Source of the DNA: Albidovulum denitrificans
Lineage (GTDB): Bacteria; Pseudomonadota; Alphaproteobacteria; Rhodobacterales; Rhodobacteraceae
Assembly (NCBI RefSeq): GCF_002973535.1
Contig: NZ_PVEP01000014.1
Coordinates: forward strand, 1 to 59,819
Direction of reading: 5' to 3'
Length of the DNA: 59,819 nucleotides
Part shown: positions 49,757-58,786 of the stretch, piece by piece
How positions within the stretch are numbered: the stretch's first letter is position 1
Layout: each line of letters starts with the position of its first letter
The notes under the pieces: generated by a model
What the model was told of the DNA's origin: nothing
The model's input: the letters and a program-made list of their open reading frames with translations, nothing else
Database searches by the model: none
Position numbers and translations under genes: made by a program

Positions 49757-50553
49757 CGCAGCTTCGGCGGCCGGTCCGGGTCCATGCCGGGCGCGGCGGG
49801 GCCGCCGATGATCTGGGCGGTTTCGCGCGCAGGTTCGGGCAGGTCGAAGCGCAGCCCTCGTGCGGCGATGGCCGCCCATGCGGGGCTGTCTTCGGTCAGG
49901 AAAGTCACGTCCAGTTCCCCCGCATCGAGGCCGGAGAAGACCAGCGCCTCGGACACCGCCTTGGCCAGCGCCGCCTCGGCCCCGCTGACATGGCCCGCGA
50001 AGGCCAGCAGATGCCCGCGCCGCCCGTCGGCATAGTCCACCCCCGCCAGTACGGCCACCCGCGCCAGCCCGGCCAGACGCGCCAGCTTTTCGTCAAGCGC
50101 ACTCAGAAGCGCCTCTGGCAGCCCCCCCGGCCGGTGAAATGCCACCGGCCGCGCCTCGGCCGATGCGGGGCCGGTGCCAAGCGTCTTCCCCAGCCAGTCG
50201 AGTGCCTCGGTCGGCAAGAGCATGGCCGAGGGCGCCACCCCGATGTTGAAGCCCAAGCCCAGCCCCGCCGCCGCCAGTTCGCGCGCAACGATCCGGCCCG
50301 GCAGCGCGGCATAGGGCGCGGGCGCGTCGGAGAAGGTCGCCAGACGCTCCTCCCGGTCGAAGGCCATGGCGAAGTCGCCCTCTTCCAGCCGGAAGACCGC
50401 CGGGCGGATCGTGCCGCCATCGCTTTCGTCCGCCAGCAGCAGGTAAAGCTCTGCATCCGCCAGACGTTCGTAGAACCGCAACCGCAGCGCATCGCTGTCC
50501 GGCGCGGCCTCCATCAGCGCGTGGGCCTGATCGAGCGGGGTCTGGTCAGTCAC
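49753..50553 (-). CDS. SseB-family protein
   Basis: The 266-residue product has SseB-type motifs: an N-terminal ADAELYLLLADE part (about 30-41), ARPVAFHRPGG in the middle and the C-terminal DVTFLTEDSPAWAAI. Bacterial SseB proteins are of unknown function apart from a type III secretion chaperone namesake, which this does not resemble in context. I chose the GTG at 50553 (MTDQTPLDQA-type start), which overlaps the UDG stop; an ATG four codons upstream is possible. Confidence 0.75.
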   Translation of the reverse strand: MTDQTPLDQAHALMEAAPDSDALRLRFYERLADAELYLLLADESDGGTIRPAVFRLEEGDFAMAFDREERLATFSDAPAPYAALPGRIVARELAAAGLGLGFNIGVAPSAMLLPTEALDWLGKTLGTGPASAEARPVAFHRPGGLPEALLSALDEKLARLAGLARVAVLAGVDYADGRRGHLLAFAGHVSGAEAALAKAVSEALVFSGLDAGELDVTFLTEDSPAWAAIAARGLRFDLPEPARETAQIIGGPAAPGMDPDRPPKLR

Positions 50554-51169
50554 CGGAAAGCACATCCCTAAGCTGCTGGCGCGCGGCGGGCAGAAGATCG
50601 GCCTCGAACCAGGGGTTTTTCTTCAGCCATGCCGTATTGCGCCACGAGGGGTGAGGCAAGGGGAAGATCGCGGGTGCATGATCGCGCCAGGCGGCCACGG
50701 TGCGCGTCACGCCCCCCTTGGCGGCGCGGCCCAGATGCCACAGCTGGGCATGGCCGCCGACAAGGAAGGTCACGCGGATGTCGGGAAGCAGCGCCAGCGC
50801 CCTTGCCCGCCACGTCGCGGCGCAGCGCTTTGGCGGCGGCAGATCGGACCCGGCGGCATCATAGCCCGGAAAGCAGAAGGCCATCGGCAGGATCGCCACG
50901 CGGTCACGGTCGTAAAACAGCCCCTCATCCATCCCCAGCCAGTCGCGCAGCCGGTCGCCCGAAGGGTCGGTGAAAGGCCGGCCCGAGGCATGGACCCGCG
51001 CGCCCGGCGCCTGCCCCGCGATCAGAACCCGCGCCGTGGGCCGCACCCAGAAGACCGGGCGCGGGTCATGCGCGGTCGCGGTGGCGGCGAAATCATCGGC
51101 ACAAAGCCTGCACGCCCCCACGCGGCGCACCAGATCCTGCCAGTCCTGCGGCTCGGCTACGGTCGTCAT
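50546..51169 (-). CDS. Uracil-DNA glycosylase family protein with four-cysteine pattern
   Basis: The 207-residue product has motif A-like LIAGQAPGARVHASGRPFTD and motif B-like PLPHPSWRNTAW of the UDG superfamily. Cys20, Cys23, Cys99 and Cys116 show C-x2-C and C-x16-C spacing, near the 4Fe-4S ligand spacing of family 4/5 enzymes. The activity is inferred and could be another base or none. It overlaps the SseB-like gene downstream, and is divergent from nhaA. Confidence 0.82.
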   Translation of the reverse strand: MTTVAEPQDWQDLVRRVGACRLCADDFAATATAHDPRPVFWVRPTARVLIAGQAPGARVHASGRPFTDPSGDRLRDWLGMDEGLFYDRDRVAILPMAFCFPGYDAAGSDLPPPKRCAATWRARALALLPDIRVTFLVGGHAQLWHLGRAAKGGVTRTVAAWRDHAPAIFPLPHPSWRNTAWLKKNPWFEADLLPAARQQLRDVLSGD

Positions 51170-51276
51170 GGGCCAAGGATAGGCCCCGCCCGCCCTTCCG
51201 GCAATCGTGACCGGGCCTTTCCCTTGCCCGTCCCGCCCCTATCCTCTATCGAAAGGGTATCAGGAGGGGGGACCGC

Positions 51277-52530
51277 ATGTATCGCGTTTGGAACTACGTC
51301 ACCAATTACTCGCTTCTCCTGATCGCCGGTGCGCTGATCGCGCTGGTCTGGGCCAATATCGACGCCAACAGCTATCACCACTTCATCCACTGGGTGATCG
51401 CCGAGGATTTCCTGATCGGTGAGGCCCATGCCGAAGGCGGCGGTGTCACACGAACCCTGACGCTGCATTTCCTTGTCAACGACGTCCTCATGGCCTTCTT
51501 CTTCGCCATCGCCGCGAAAGAGGTGTGGGAGGCGGTGATCCTCGAAAACGGCTCGCTGCGCGGCAAGAAGGCGATGACGCCTCTGATCGCCACGGCAGGC
51601 GGGATGCTGGGGCCGGTCGTCGTCTATCTCGGCCTTGCCGCCGCCCTTGGCATCTTCGACAGCGTCCATCGCGGCTGGGCGATTCCGACGGCGACCGACA
51701 TCGCGTTTTCCTACCTCGTCGGACGGCTGGTCTTCGGCGCGGGCCACCCGGCGATCCGCTTCCTGCTGCTTCTGGCCATCGCCGACGACGCGGCGGGGCT
51801 TATCATCCTGGCGATCTTCTACCCATCCGGCGAACTGGCCCCGCTCTGGCTGCTTTTGTCCTTCGGCGCGGCGCTGGCGGTCTTTCTGCTCTGCAACTGG
51901 CTGCCCCGCCATCTGGACCGTGGCGATCAGGTCCGCCCCAACTCCACCTGGGTGCGCCAGAAGCTGTCGTTCTGGCCCTACCTGATCGCTGGCTGCCTAA
52001 GCTGGTTCGGCTTTCAGGAGGCGGGCATTCACCCCGCGCTTGGCCTTCTGCCCATCGTGCCGACGATCCCCCATGCCGACCGCGCCTTCGGCATCTTCGC
52101 CGAGGCCGAGCAATACCTGACCGACCTTCTGAACTGGATCGAGCATCACCTGAAATACCCGGTGGAGATCATCCTCTTCTTCTTCGGCCTGATGAATGCC
52201 GGGGTGGAGTTCAGTGCGATTTCCGCCCCGACCTGGCTGGTCCTTCTTGGCCTTATCATCGGCAAGCCGCTGGGCATCTTCATCATGGGCTGGATCGCCG
52301 CCAAACCGATGCGGCTGGGCCTGCCCGAAGGGATGCGGATGGCCGATCTGGTGGTCGTGGGCTTTGTCGCGGCGATCGGCTTTACCGTCGCGCTGTTCGT
52401 GGCCTCGGTCGCCTTCGATGCCGGGCCGGTTCAGGACGCGGCGAAGATGGGCGCGCTCTTCAGCTTTGGCGCCGGTGCGCTGGCGATCGTCGCGGGGATC
52501 GTGGCGCGGGTCCAGAAGGTTCGCGACTGA
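51277..52530 (+). CDS. nhaA: Na+/H+ antiporter NhaA
   Basis: Inner membrane antiporter for sodium tolerance and pH. The 417-residue product has about twelve hydrophobic helices, the TM4 motif PTATDIAFS and the paired aspartates in AIADDAAGL (170-171) that bind cation. AGGAGGGG precedes the ATG. A terminator hairpin follows at 52563. Confidence 0.95.
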   Translation: MYRVWNYVTNYSLLLIAGALIALVWANIDANSYHHFIHWVIAEDFLIGEAHAEGGGVTRTLTLHFLVNDVLMAFFFAIAAKEVWEAVILENGSLRGKKAMTPLIATAGGMLGPVVVYLGLAAALGIFDSVHRGWAIPTATDIAFSYLVGRLVFGAGHPAIRFLLLLAIADDAAGLIILAIFYPSGELAPLWLLLSFGAALAVFLLCNWLPRHLDRGDQVRPNSTWVRQKLSFWPYLIAGCLSWFGFQEAGIHPALGLLPIVPTIPHADRAFGIFAEAEQYLTDLLNWIEHHLKYPVEIILFFFGLMNAGVEFSAISAPTWLVLLGLIIGKPLGIFIMGWIAAKPMRLGLPEGMRMADLVVVGFVAAIGFTVALFVASVAFDAGPVQDAAKMGALFSFGAGALAIVAGIVARVQKVRD

Positions 52531-52562
52531 CGGACACGGGGCTGTGACGTTGTCAACAAGGG

Positions 52563-52592
52563 CCGCGCCGGTCATAATTCCGGCGCGGTTTT
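52563..52592 (+). terminator. Terminator of nhaA
   Basis: Stem CCGCGCCGG / CCGGCGCGG (52563-52571, 52580-52588) directly followed by TTTTC. Confidence 0.85.
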
Positions 52593-52668
52593 CGGGTACC
52601 GCGATTTGTTAACCGTGCGACGATAAGACAAGACGCGGCGCAATAATCGGGCAAGGCGAGAGTTCCGG

Positions 52669-53322
52669 GTGCTTGAGTTTGAGAATGTCAGCAAGTCCTT
52701 CTGGACGGGCAAGCAGCGCAAGGTGATCCTTGACCGCGCCAGCTTTCGCGTGGAGATCGGGCGCTCGCTGGGCATTCTCGCGCCGAACGGCACCGGCAAG
52801 ACCACGATCATCCGCATGATGGCGGGCCTTGAAAAGCCCGATGAGGGGACGATCCGCAAGACCAGCCGCGTGTCCTTCCCGCTGGGCTTCATGGGCGGCG
52901 TGGTGGCAAAGCATTCGGGGCGCGAAAACGCGCGCTTCATCGCCCGGCTCTACGGCCTTGACCCTGACTATGTCGAAGCGTTCAGCCGCTGGCTCTGCGG
53001 GATCGAGGAATATTTCGACATGCCGGTCGGCGTCTACAGTTCCGGCATGAAGTCGCGTTTCACCTTCTCGCTGCTCCTCGCGCTGGAATTCGACATCTAC
53101 CTGATCGACGAGGGCATGCCTTCGACCACCGATGTCGATTTCAACCGCAAGGCCGGGTCGATCCTGCGCGACCGGCTGAGAAGTTCCACCGTCGTCATCG
53201 TCTCTCACCAGCCCACCACGATCGAGAAATTCTGTAGCCAGGCCGCCGTTCTCAGGGATGGGCGGCTGCATATGTTCGAGACCCTCGAAGAAGCGAAGCG
53301 CATGTATGACTACGCCTCCTAA
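52669..53322 (+). CDS. kpsT: Capsule export ABC transporter ATP-binding protein (KpsT type)
   Basis: ATPase of a group 2-type capsule exporter. The 217-residue product has Walker A APNGTGKTT (38-46) with Ala in the first glycine position, signature YSSGMKSRF and Walker B DIYLIDEGMPS. The GTG start at 52669 begins MLEFENVSKSFW. It overlaps the next gene by 17 bases. No permease (KpsM) is in the window, so the set is incomplete here. Confidence 0.88.
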   Translation: MLEFENVSKSFWTGKQRKVILDRASFRVEIGRSLGILAPNGTGKTTIIRMMAGLEKPDEGTIRKTSRVSFPLGFMGGVVAKHSGRENARFIARLYGLDPDYVEAFSRWLCGIEEYFDMPVGVYSSGMKSRFTFSLLLALEFDIYLIDEGMPSTTDVDFNRKAGSILRDRLRSSTVVIVSHQPTTIEKFCSQAAVLRDGRLHMFETLEEAKRMYDYAS

Positions 53323-54916
53323 AGCCCCGAAGTTTCGCATCCGCCGCCCTTCAGGCAATGCCGCGGCGGCCGGAAAGGCCGCCAGCGCGGCGGATGGCGA
53401 CATGCCCTTTGCGCCGGGGTCGAATGACGACGGGTTCGGCGACATGTCGTTCCGTCCCGATGCCGGGGGCGGCAAGCCCGCCCGCCCGCTGACCGAAGAG
53501 GTCGCGGCGGTGCGCGAAGAAGGGCTGTCGGCCCGCCAATTGCGCACCGCGCGGCGTCTTGCGGTGAAGAACGGCATCACCGCCGCCGACGATTTCGAGG
53601 CGGTGGCCCTTCTGCGCCGCAAGGGGATCGACCCGTTCAACGCCTCTTCCCCCGCCCTCTCGCTGGTCAAGGGAACGCCCGACGATGCGGGGGACGAGGC
53701 GCGCGTCCAGCTTCCCCAGACCGTCCGCAAGGGCGAACAACTGCCCGCCCCGCAAACCTATGGCGAGGCGCAGCGGGCGCAGGAAATCATCCGCATCCAG
53801 CAGGACATCGTCCGCCGCAGGCGGCGCAACTTCATGATGCTGATGGCCCGGCTGGCGGTCTTCGTGATCCTGCCGACCATCGTCGCGGGCTATTACTATT
53901 TTGCCGTCGCGACGCCGATGTATGCCACCCGCAGCGAATTCGTGATCCAGCAGGCCGAAGGGCAGTCCGGTGGTCTCGGCTCCCTCTTCCGGGGGACGCA
54001 ATTCGCCACCTCGCAGGATTCGATCACGGTCCAATCCTACCTTCAGTCCCGCGACGCGATGCTGCGGCTGGATCAGGACCTTGGTTTCAAGGCGCATTTC
54101 AGCGAACCCGACATCGACCCGATCCAGCGGCTTGACCCCGGCGCCACGAATGAAGAGGCCTACCGGCTTTACAAGAAGACGGTGAAGATCGGCTATGACC
54201 CGACCGAAGGCATCATCAAGATGGAGGTGATCGCCCCCGACCCCGCGATCAGCGAGGCGTTCTCCCAGGCGCTGCTGCGCTATGCCGAGGATCAGGTGGA
54301 CAACCTTACCCAGCGGCTGCGCGCCGACCAGATGACCGGCGCGCGCGACAGCTTTACCGATGCCGAGGCCAAGGTGACGGCGGCGCAGACCCGTATCCTT
54401 GACCTGCAACAGCAACTGGGCGTGCTTGACCCGATGTCGGAAAGCAGTTCGGCCATGGGGCAGATTTCCACTTTCGAGGTGGAGTTGCAGAAGAAGCGGC
54501 TTGAGCTTCAGCAACTTCTCGACAACGCCCGCCCGAACACGGCGCGTGTCGAGGGGACCAAGGGCGACATCGCCCGGCTTGAAACGCTGATCGGCGACCT
54601 CAGGAACCGGCTGACCGTCGGCAGCGAGGATGCCGCCTCCCTCGCCCAGATCACCGGGCAATTGCGGATCGCGGAGAGTGAGCTTGAGACGCGCCAGCAA
54701 CTCCTCGCCCAGGCCATGGCGCAGCTTGAAACCGCCCGGATCGAGGCCAACCGCCAGGTGCGCTACCTCTCGCTTGGCGTCAGCCCGGTCGCGCCGGATG
54801 AGGCGACTTATCCCAAGGCGTTCCAGAACACGCTGCTTGCCTTCCTGATCTTCGCCGGTATTTACCTGATGCTGTCGCTTACCGCCTCGATCCTGCGAGA
54901 GCAGGTGACGGCCTGA
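53306..54916 (+). CDS. kpsE: Capsule export inner membrane protein (KpsE/BexC/CtrB type)
   Basis: Periplasmic adaptor of a capsule exporter. The 536-residue product has a charged cytoplasmic N-terminal region (about 1-175), TM1 (about 180-205), a periplasmic coiled-coil part (about 330-500, e.g. QMTGARDSFTDAEAKVTAAQ) and a C-terminal membrane helix (LLAFLIFAGIYLMLSLTA). The N-terminal extension before TM1 is longer than in E. coli KpsE. It overlaps kpsT and lies 13 bases before kdsA. Confidence 0.8.
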   Translation: MTTPPKAPKFRIRRPSGNAAAAGKAASAADGDMPFAPGSNDDGFGDMSFRPDAGGGKPARPLTEEVAAVREEGLSARQLRTARRLAVKNGITAADDFEAVALLRRKGIDPFNASSPALSLVKGTPDDAGDEARVQLPQTVRKGEQLPAPQTYGEAQRAQEIIRIQQDIVRRRRRNFMMLMARLAVFVILPTIVAGYYYFAVATPMYATRSEFVIQQAEGQSGGLGSLFRGTQFATSQDSITVQSYLQSRDAMLRLDQDLGFKAHFSEPDIDPIQRLDPGATNEEAYRLYKKTVKIGYDPTEGIIKMEVIAPDPAISEAFSQALLRYAEDQVDNLTQRLRADQMTGARDSFTDAEAKVTAAQTRILDLQQQLGVLDPMSESSSAMGQISTFEVELQKKRLELQQLLDNARPNTARVEGTKGDIARLETLIGDLRNRLTVGSEDAASLAQITGQLRIAESELETRQQLLAQAMAQLETARIEANRQVRYLSLGVSPVAPDEATYPKAFQNTLLAFLIFAGIYLMLSLTASILREQVTA

Positions 54917-54929
54917 ACCGGGGTCAGAG

Positions 54930-55769
54930 ATGACGATGAAAGACGTGACATTCGGCGGGCTGACCGTCGGCAATGACCGGGGCCTGACCGTGATCGCCGG
55001 GCCATGCCAGCTTGAAAGCGCCGATCACGCGCAGATGATCGCGGGCCGCATGGCCGAGATCTGTGCGAAAGCGGGCGCGCAATACGTCTTCAAGGCAAGC
55101 TATGACAAGGCCAACCGCACCTCGCTGAAGGGCAGGCGCGGGCTGGGCATCGACGCCGGGCTGAAGGTGCTGGACGGGGTGCGGCGCGATATGGGCCTGC
55201 CAGTCCTGACCGACATCCATGACGGCGAACAGGCAAAGATCGCGGCCGAAGTCGTCGATGTGATCCAGATCCCGGCCTTCCTCTGCCGCCAGACCGACCT
55301 TCTGGTCGCGGCCGGGGAAACCGGCGCCGTCGTGAACATCAAGAAGGGGCAGTTTCTGGCCCCCTGGGACATGGCCAACGTCGCCGAAAAGGTCGCCAGC
55401 ACCGGCAATGACCGCATCCTGCTGACCGAACGGGGCGTCTCATTCGGGTACAACACGCTGGTTGCCGACATGCGCGCGCTGCCGACGATGGCGCGGACCG
55501 GCTACCCGGTCATCATGGATGCGACCCATTCGGTGCAGCAACCGGGCGGTCAGGGCGGTTCCTCCGGCGGGCAGCGCGAATTCGCCCCCGCGATGGCGCG
55601 CGCCGCCGTCAGCCTTGGCATCGCGGGCGTGTTCATCGAAACGCATGAGGCGCCCGACACGGCCCCCTCCGACGGCCCCAACATGATCCCGCTGGATCAG
55701 ATGGCGCGCCTGATCGACACGCTGATGGCGCTGGACCGGATCGCCAAGGCCGATCCCGTGCGGGTGTAA
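54930..55769 (+). CDS. kdsA: 3-deoxy-D-manno-octulosonate 8-phosphate synthase
   Basis: Condenses phosphoenolpyruvate and arabinose 5-phosphate to Kdo8P, for lipid A core and for the Kdo linker of group 2 capsules. The 279-residue product has the family motifs KASYDKANRTS and AGPCQLES, with Cys26 at the position typical of metal-dependent enzymes (Asn in E. coli). Its place behind capsule export genes suggests supply of Kdo for the capsule linker as well. Confidence 0.95.
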   Translation: MTMKDVTFGGLTVGNDRGLTVIAGPCQLESADHAQMIAGRMAEICAKAGAQYVFKASYDKANRTSLKGRRGLGIDAGLKVLDGVRRDMGLPVLTDIHDGEQAKIAAEVVDVIQIPAFLCRQTDLLVAAGETGAVVNIKKGQFLAPWDMANVAEKVASTGNDRILLTERGVSFGYNTLVADMRALPTMARTGYPVIMDATHSVQQPGGQGGSSGGQREFAPAMARAAVSLGIAGVFIETHEAPDTAPSDGPNMIPLDQMARLIDTLMALDRIAKADPVRV

Positions 55770-55777
55770 CCTCGCTC

Positions 55778-56071
55778 TCACACAAGACCGCGCAGCAGAT
55801 AGACCGCCGCCACCCCCGCGACCATGGTCAGGGGCAGGTTCCGCGACAGGAGCGCGACGGCCAGCGACACCGCCGCCGCGCCCCATTCGGCCGGCCCCGC
55901 CTGCACAAGGATCGTCGCCAGAAGCGCCGCGATCAGGCAGCCCGGCAAGGCGCGCAACACCCGCTCCCACGGGCCGGTGGCGGGCATGCGCGCGCCAAGA
56001 AGATAGCCCCCAAGGCGGATCGCGAAGGTGCCAAGCGCGAGGCCCGCGATGGTGACGGCCTGTTCATCCAT
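55778..56071 (-). CDS. azlD: AzlD-family branched-chain amino acid exporter subunit
   Basis: The 97-residue product has three hydrophobic helices (ALGTFAIRLGGYLLGARMPA, CLIAALLATILV, LPLTMVAGVAAVYLLRG) and pairs with AzlC. I chose MDEQAVT; upstream Met codons fall inside azlC. It overlaps azlC by eight bases (ATGGATGA) and converges on kdsA with only eight bases between the stops. Confidence 0.88.
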   Translation of the reverse strand: MDEQAVTIAGLALGTFAIRLGGYLLGARMPATGPWERVLRALPGCLIAALLATILVQAGPAEWGAAAVSLAVALLSRNLPLTMVAGVAAVYLLRGLV

Positions 56072-56771
56072 CGCGCCGCAGCCCCGCAACCCCGGCCCCC
56101 GCCACGGCGCCCGCGATCAGGCCCCAGGACGGATCGACCGGCAGGACCAGGACGCATCCCGCCGCGACCCCGGCCGAAACGATCCAGGGCGGCAGGCTCC
56201 GCCGCCCCTGCCAGAGGCTTGTCAGCAGCAGGATGAAGGCGGCGGCAAAGGCGAAATCCATGCCGCTCGCCCCCAGATCGGGCAGAGCGCGGGCAAAACC
56301 CGCCCCAAGCGCCGTCGCGGCGACCCAGACCGCAATCAGGCTGACCCCGCCGCCAACAAGATACCAGTACCCGGCGGCCCACCCCTTGGTCCGCGTCGCA
56401 TGCATCAGCACCCAGTTTTCGTCCGAGGTCAGATGGACACCCAGCACGACCTGCCACAGCGGGCGGCCGGACAGCTCGCGCCGCAGCGAGGCGGTCATCA
56501 GCAGGATGCGCAGGTTCAGCGCCAGCCCCGCGATCACCGCCAGCACCGCGCCGGAGCCTGCGGCCAACCGCTCCACCGCGACGATCTGCGCCGATCCGGC
56601 AAAGACCGTGGCCCCCATCAGTCCGGTGGCCAGCGCCCCCATCCCCTGCCCCGCCGCCAGAAGCCCGAAGGCCAGCCCATAGACGGCGACGCCGAAGGAC
56701 AGGGGCGTGATGTCACGCAACCCGGCGCGGAATTCCTGAGCAGCGTTGGAAGGTTCAGGCGCGTCTGGCAT
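56064..56771 (-). CDS. azlC: AzlC-family branched-chain amino acid exporter subunit
   Basis: The 235-residue product has multiple hydrophobic helices and AzlC-type motifs (SFGVAVYGLAFGLLAAG, ATVFAGSAQIVAVE, LTSDENW). It exports branched-chain amino acids or analogues with AzlD. It is divergent from a XRE-cupin regulator with two inverted repeats between, a probable autoregulated pair. Confidence 0.9.
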   Translation of the reverse strand: MPDAPEPSNAAQEFRAGLRDITPLSFGVAVYGLAFGLLAAGQGMGALATGLMGATVFAGSAQIVAVERLAAGSGAVLAVIAGLALNLRILLMTASLRRELSGRPLWQVVLGVHLTSDENWVLMHATRTKGWAAGYWYLVGGGVSLIAVWVAATALGAGFARALPDLGASGMDFAFAAAFILLLTSLWQGRRSLPPWIVSAGVAAGCVLVLPVDPSWGLIAGAVAGAGVAGLRRDG

Positions 56772-56792
56772 TCCGGCAACCGTGCGTTATAT

Positions 56793-56842
56793 CGAACGTC
56801 GTTCGGTGTAACGGAAAGCAAAATCGTTCGTCAAGCCGAACG
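56793..56842. promoter_or_regulatory. Two inverted repeats between azlC and its divergent regulator
   Basis: CGAAC-GTC-GTTCG (56793-56805) and CGTTCG-TCAAGC-CGAACG (56825-56842) share the half-site GTTCG/CGAAC. They overlap the divergent promoters, as operator sites of a XRE repressor would. Confidence 0.6.
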
Positions 56843-56862
56843 AAAGGATGTTATACGGACCC

Positions 56863-57411
56863 ATGACACCGACCGCCATCATCGCCGCCGCCATTCGTCG
56901 CGAACGGGAGCTTGCGCAGATCAGCCTGTCGGCGCTGGCCGCGAAAGCGGGGCTGGCCAAATCCACCCTCTCTCAGCTTGAGGGCGGCAAGGGGAACCCC
57001 AATGTCGAAACGCTCTGGGCGCTGGCCACGGCGCTTGGCATCCCCTTCAGCTCACTGTTCGAGGCGGCCTCGGCCCATGGGGCGCTGATCCGCGCGGCGG
57101 AAGGGGTCAGCATCGCCTCAAGCCAGTCCGATTTCACCGCCGTTCTCTTGGACAAATGCCCGCCCGACCGGCGGCGTGACCTCTATCGCGTCTTGCTGAA
57201 ACCGGGGGCGGCGCGGCAGTCCGACGCACATCCGCGCGGGACGGTCGAACATGCCTTCCTGTGCAGCGGGCGGGTGCGCCTTGGCCCCCTCGATGCGGTG
57301 GAGGATATCGGGCCGGGCGACTACTACCGCTATTCCGGCGATGCCGCCCATATCTATGAGGCGCTGGCGGGCGAGGCGCTGCTGCTTCTGGTGATGGACA
57401 GCCCGCGCTAA
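56863..57411 (+). CDS. XRE-family regulator with C-terminal cupin domain
   Basis: The 182-residue product has an N-terminal XRE helix-turn-helix (LSALAAKAGLAKSTLSQLEG) and a C-terminal small-molecule-sensing cupin-like part (HPRGTVEHAFLCSGRVRLGP, GDYYRYSGDAAHIYEAL). It likely controls azlCD. The ATG at 56863 is preferred over 56848, which lacks spacing from GAAAGG. A dispersed repeat follows the stop directly. Confidence 0.88.
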   Translation: MTPTAIIAAAIRRERELAQISLSALAAKAGLAKSTLSQLEGGKGNPNVETLWALATALGIPFSSLFEAASAHGALIRAAEGVSIASSQSDFTAVLLDKCPPDRRRDLYRVLLKPGAARQSDAHPRGTVEHAFLCSGRVRLGPLDAVEDIGPGDYYRYSGDAAHIYEALAGEALLLLVMDSPR

Positions 57412-57502
57412 AACGTTTCGGGTTCTCGTTGAGAAACTATGCATCAGAATTCGAACGAAATAAGTTCGAATTCTGAGTCAGTATAAACCCGAAACGCTAT
57501 AG
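57411..57502 (+). repeat. Dispersed palindromic element, copy 4
   Basis: Outer arms ACGTTTCGGGTT and AACCCGAAACG; inner arms AGAATTCGAAC and GTTCGAATTCT around GAAATAA. It begins on the last base of the regulator stop codon and ends four bases before the stop of the convergent flavoprotein gene. Confidence 0.9.
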
Positions 57503-57506
57503 GCGG

Positions 57507-58688
57507 TCACACCGCCTGCCCCGCCGCCCAGCCCGACGCCCAGGCCCATTGGAAGTTGTATCCGCCAAGCCAGCCGGTCACATCCACCGCCTCACCGATG
57601 ACGAACAGCCCCGGACAGGCCCGCGCCTCCATCGTCTGTGACGACAGGCCCGCCGTATCCACCCCGCCCAGCGTCACCTCGGCGGTCCGGTAGCCTTCGG
57701 TCCCGACCGGGCGGACCTGCCAGTCATGCACCGCCGCCCCGAGGTGATCGGCCTGCGCGTTCGACAGATCGGCCAGCCGCGCCCCCGGCGCCATCCCCGC
57801 CCGGGCGAGGACATGCTGCGCCAGCTTCTCAGGCATCACCGCCGCCAGCGTCCGAAGAAGCGTCATCCGCCCGTTCGCCGCCCGCCCTGCCCGCAAGTAG
57901 GGGCCGAGCGCGGTCCCCGGCAGCAAATCGACCGTCACCGGCTGCCCCTCGCGCCAGTAGGAGCTGATCTGAAGGATGGACGGGCCGGAGAGGCCACGAT
58001 GCGTGAAGAGGAACCCCTCCTCGAACGCGATCCGCCCGCAGCCGACCCGCGCCGCGACCGATACGCCCGCAAGGTCGCGCAACGTGGCCAGTTCCTGCTC
58101 CGCGAAGGTCAGCGGCACCAGACCCGGCCGCGTGTCAGTCACCTCAAGGCCGAACTGTTCCGCGATCCGGTAGGCAAGCCCCGTCGCCCCCATCTTGGGG
58201 ATCGACTTGCCGCCCGTGGCCAGCACCAGCCGCGCCGCGCGCACCGGGCCGCGCGCGGTCTGGATCACGAAATCACCGTCCTGCTCAACCACCTCGATAG
58301 CCGTCGACAGCCACAGCTCCGCCCCCGCCTCGGCCATCTGCCCGGTGAGCATCGCCACGATCTGCTTGGCGCTGCCATCGCAGAAAAGCTGGCCCAGAGT
58401 CTTTTCATGCCAGGCGATCCCGGCGCGGTCGACGCGGGCGATAAAGGCGGAGGGCGGAAAGCGCCGCAAGGCGGAGATCGCAAAGCGCGGATTGACGGAC
58501 AGGAAGCGTTCCGGCGGCGCCTCGAGATTGGTGAAGTTGCACCGCCCGCCGCCCGAGATGCGGATCTTCTCCCCCGGCGCGGCATTGTGGTCGATGACCA
58601 GGACCGAGCGCCCCCGGCGTCCCGCCTCGACCGCGCACATCATGCCCGCGGCCCCCGCCCCCAGAATTGCGACCTCAACCCGTTTCAT
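57507..58688 (-). CDS. HI0933-like NAD(P)/FAD-dependent oxidoreductase
   Basis: The 393-residue product starts MKRVEVAILGAGAAGMMCAV, an FAD-binding GxGxxG fold, with GGGRCNFTN (HI0933 signature) and the C-terminal GEAVDVTGWLGGYNFQWAWASG. HI0933-like flavoproteins have unknown substrate; one relative (YhiN) was studied only structurally. An open frame running upstream to 58862 overlaps the tRNA gene and was rejected. Confidence 0.9.
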   Translation of the reverse strand: MKRVEVAILGAGAAGMMCAVEAGRRGRSVLVIDHNAAPGEKIRISGGGRCNFTNLEAPPERFLSVNPRFAISALRRFPPSAFIARVDRAGIAWHEKTLGQLFCDGSAKQIVAMLTGQMAEAGAELWLSTAIEVVEQDGDFVIQTARGPVRAARLVLATGGKSIPKMGATGLAYRIAEQFGLEVTDTRPGLVPLTFAEQELATLRDLAGVSVAARVGCGRIAFEEGFLFTHRGLSGPSILQISSYWREGQPVTVDLLPGTALGPYLRAGRAANGRMTLLRTLAAVMPEKLAQHVLARAGMAPGARLADLSNAQADHLGAAVHDWQVRPVGTEGYRTAEVTLGGVDTAGLSSQTMEARACPGLFVIGEAVDVTGWLGGYNFQWAWASGWAAGQAV

Positions 58689-58786
58689 GCCCCCCCGACT
58701 AGGGTGCTTTGCCACGCGCGACAACGCGATTTTTTCGCGATACCATCTTGCGGCTCCGCGCCGCCTTGGGTAAGAACCCGCACCGT

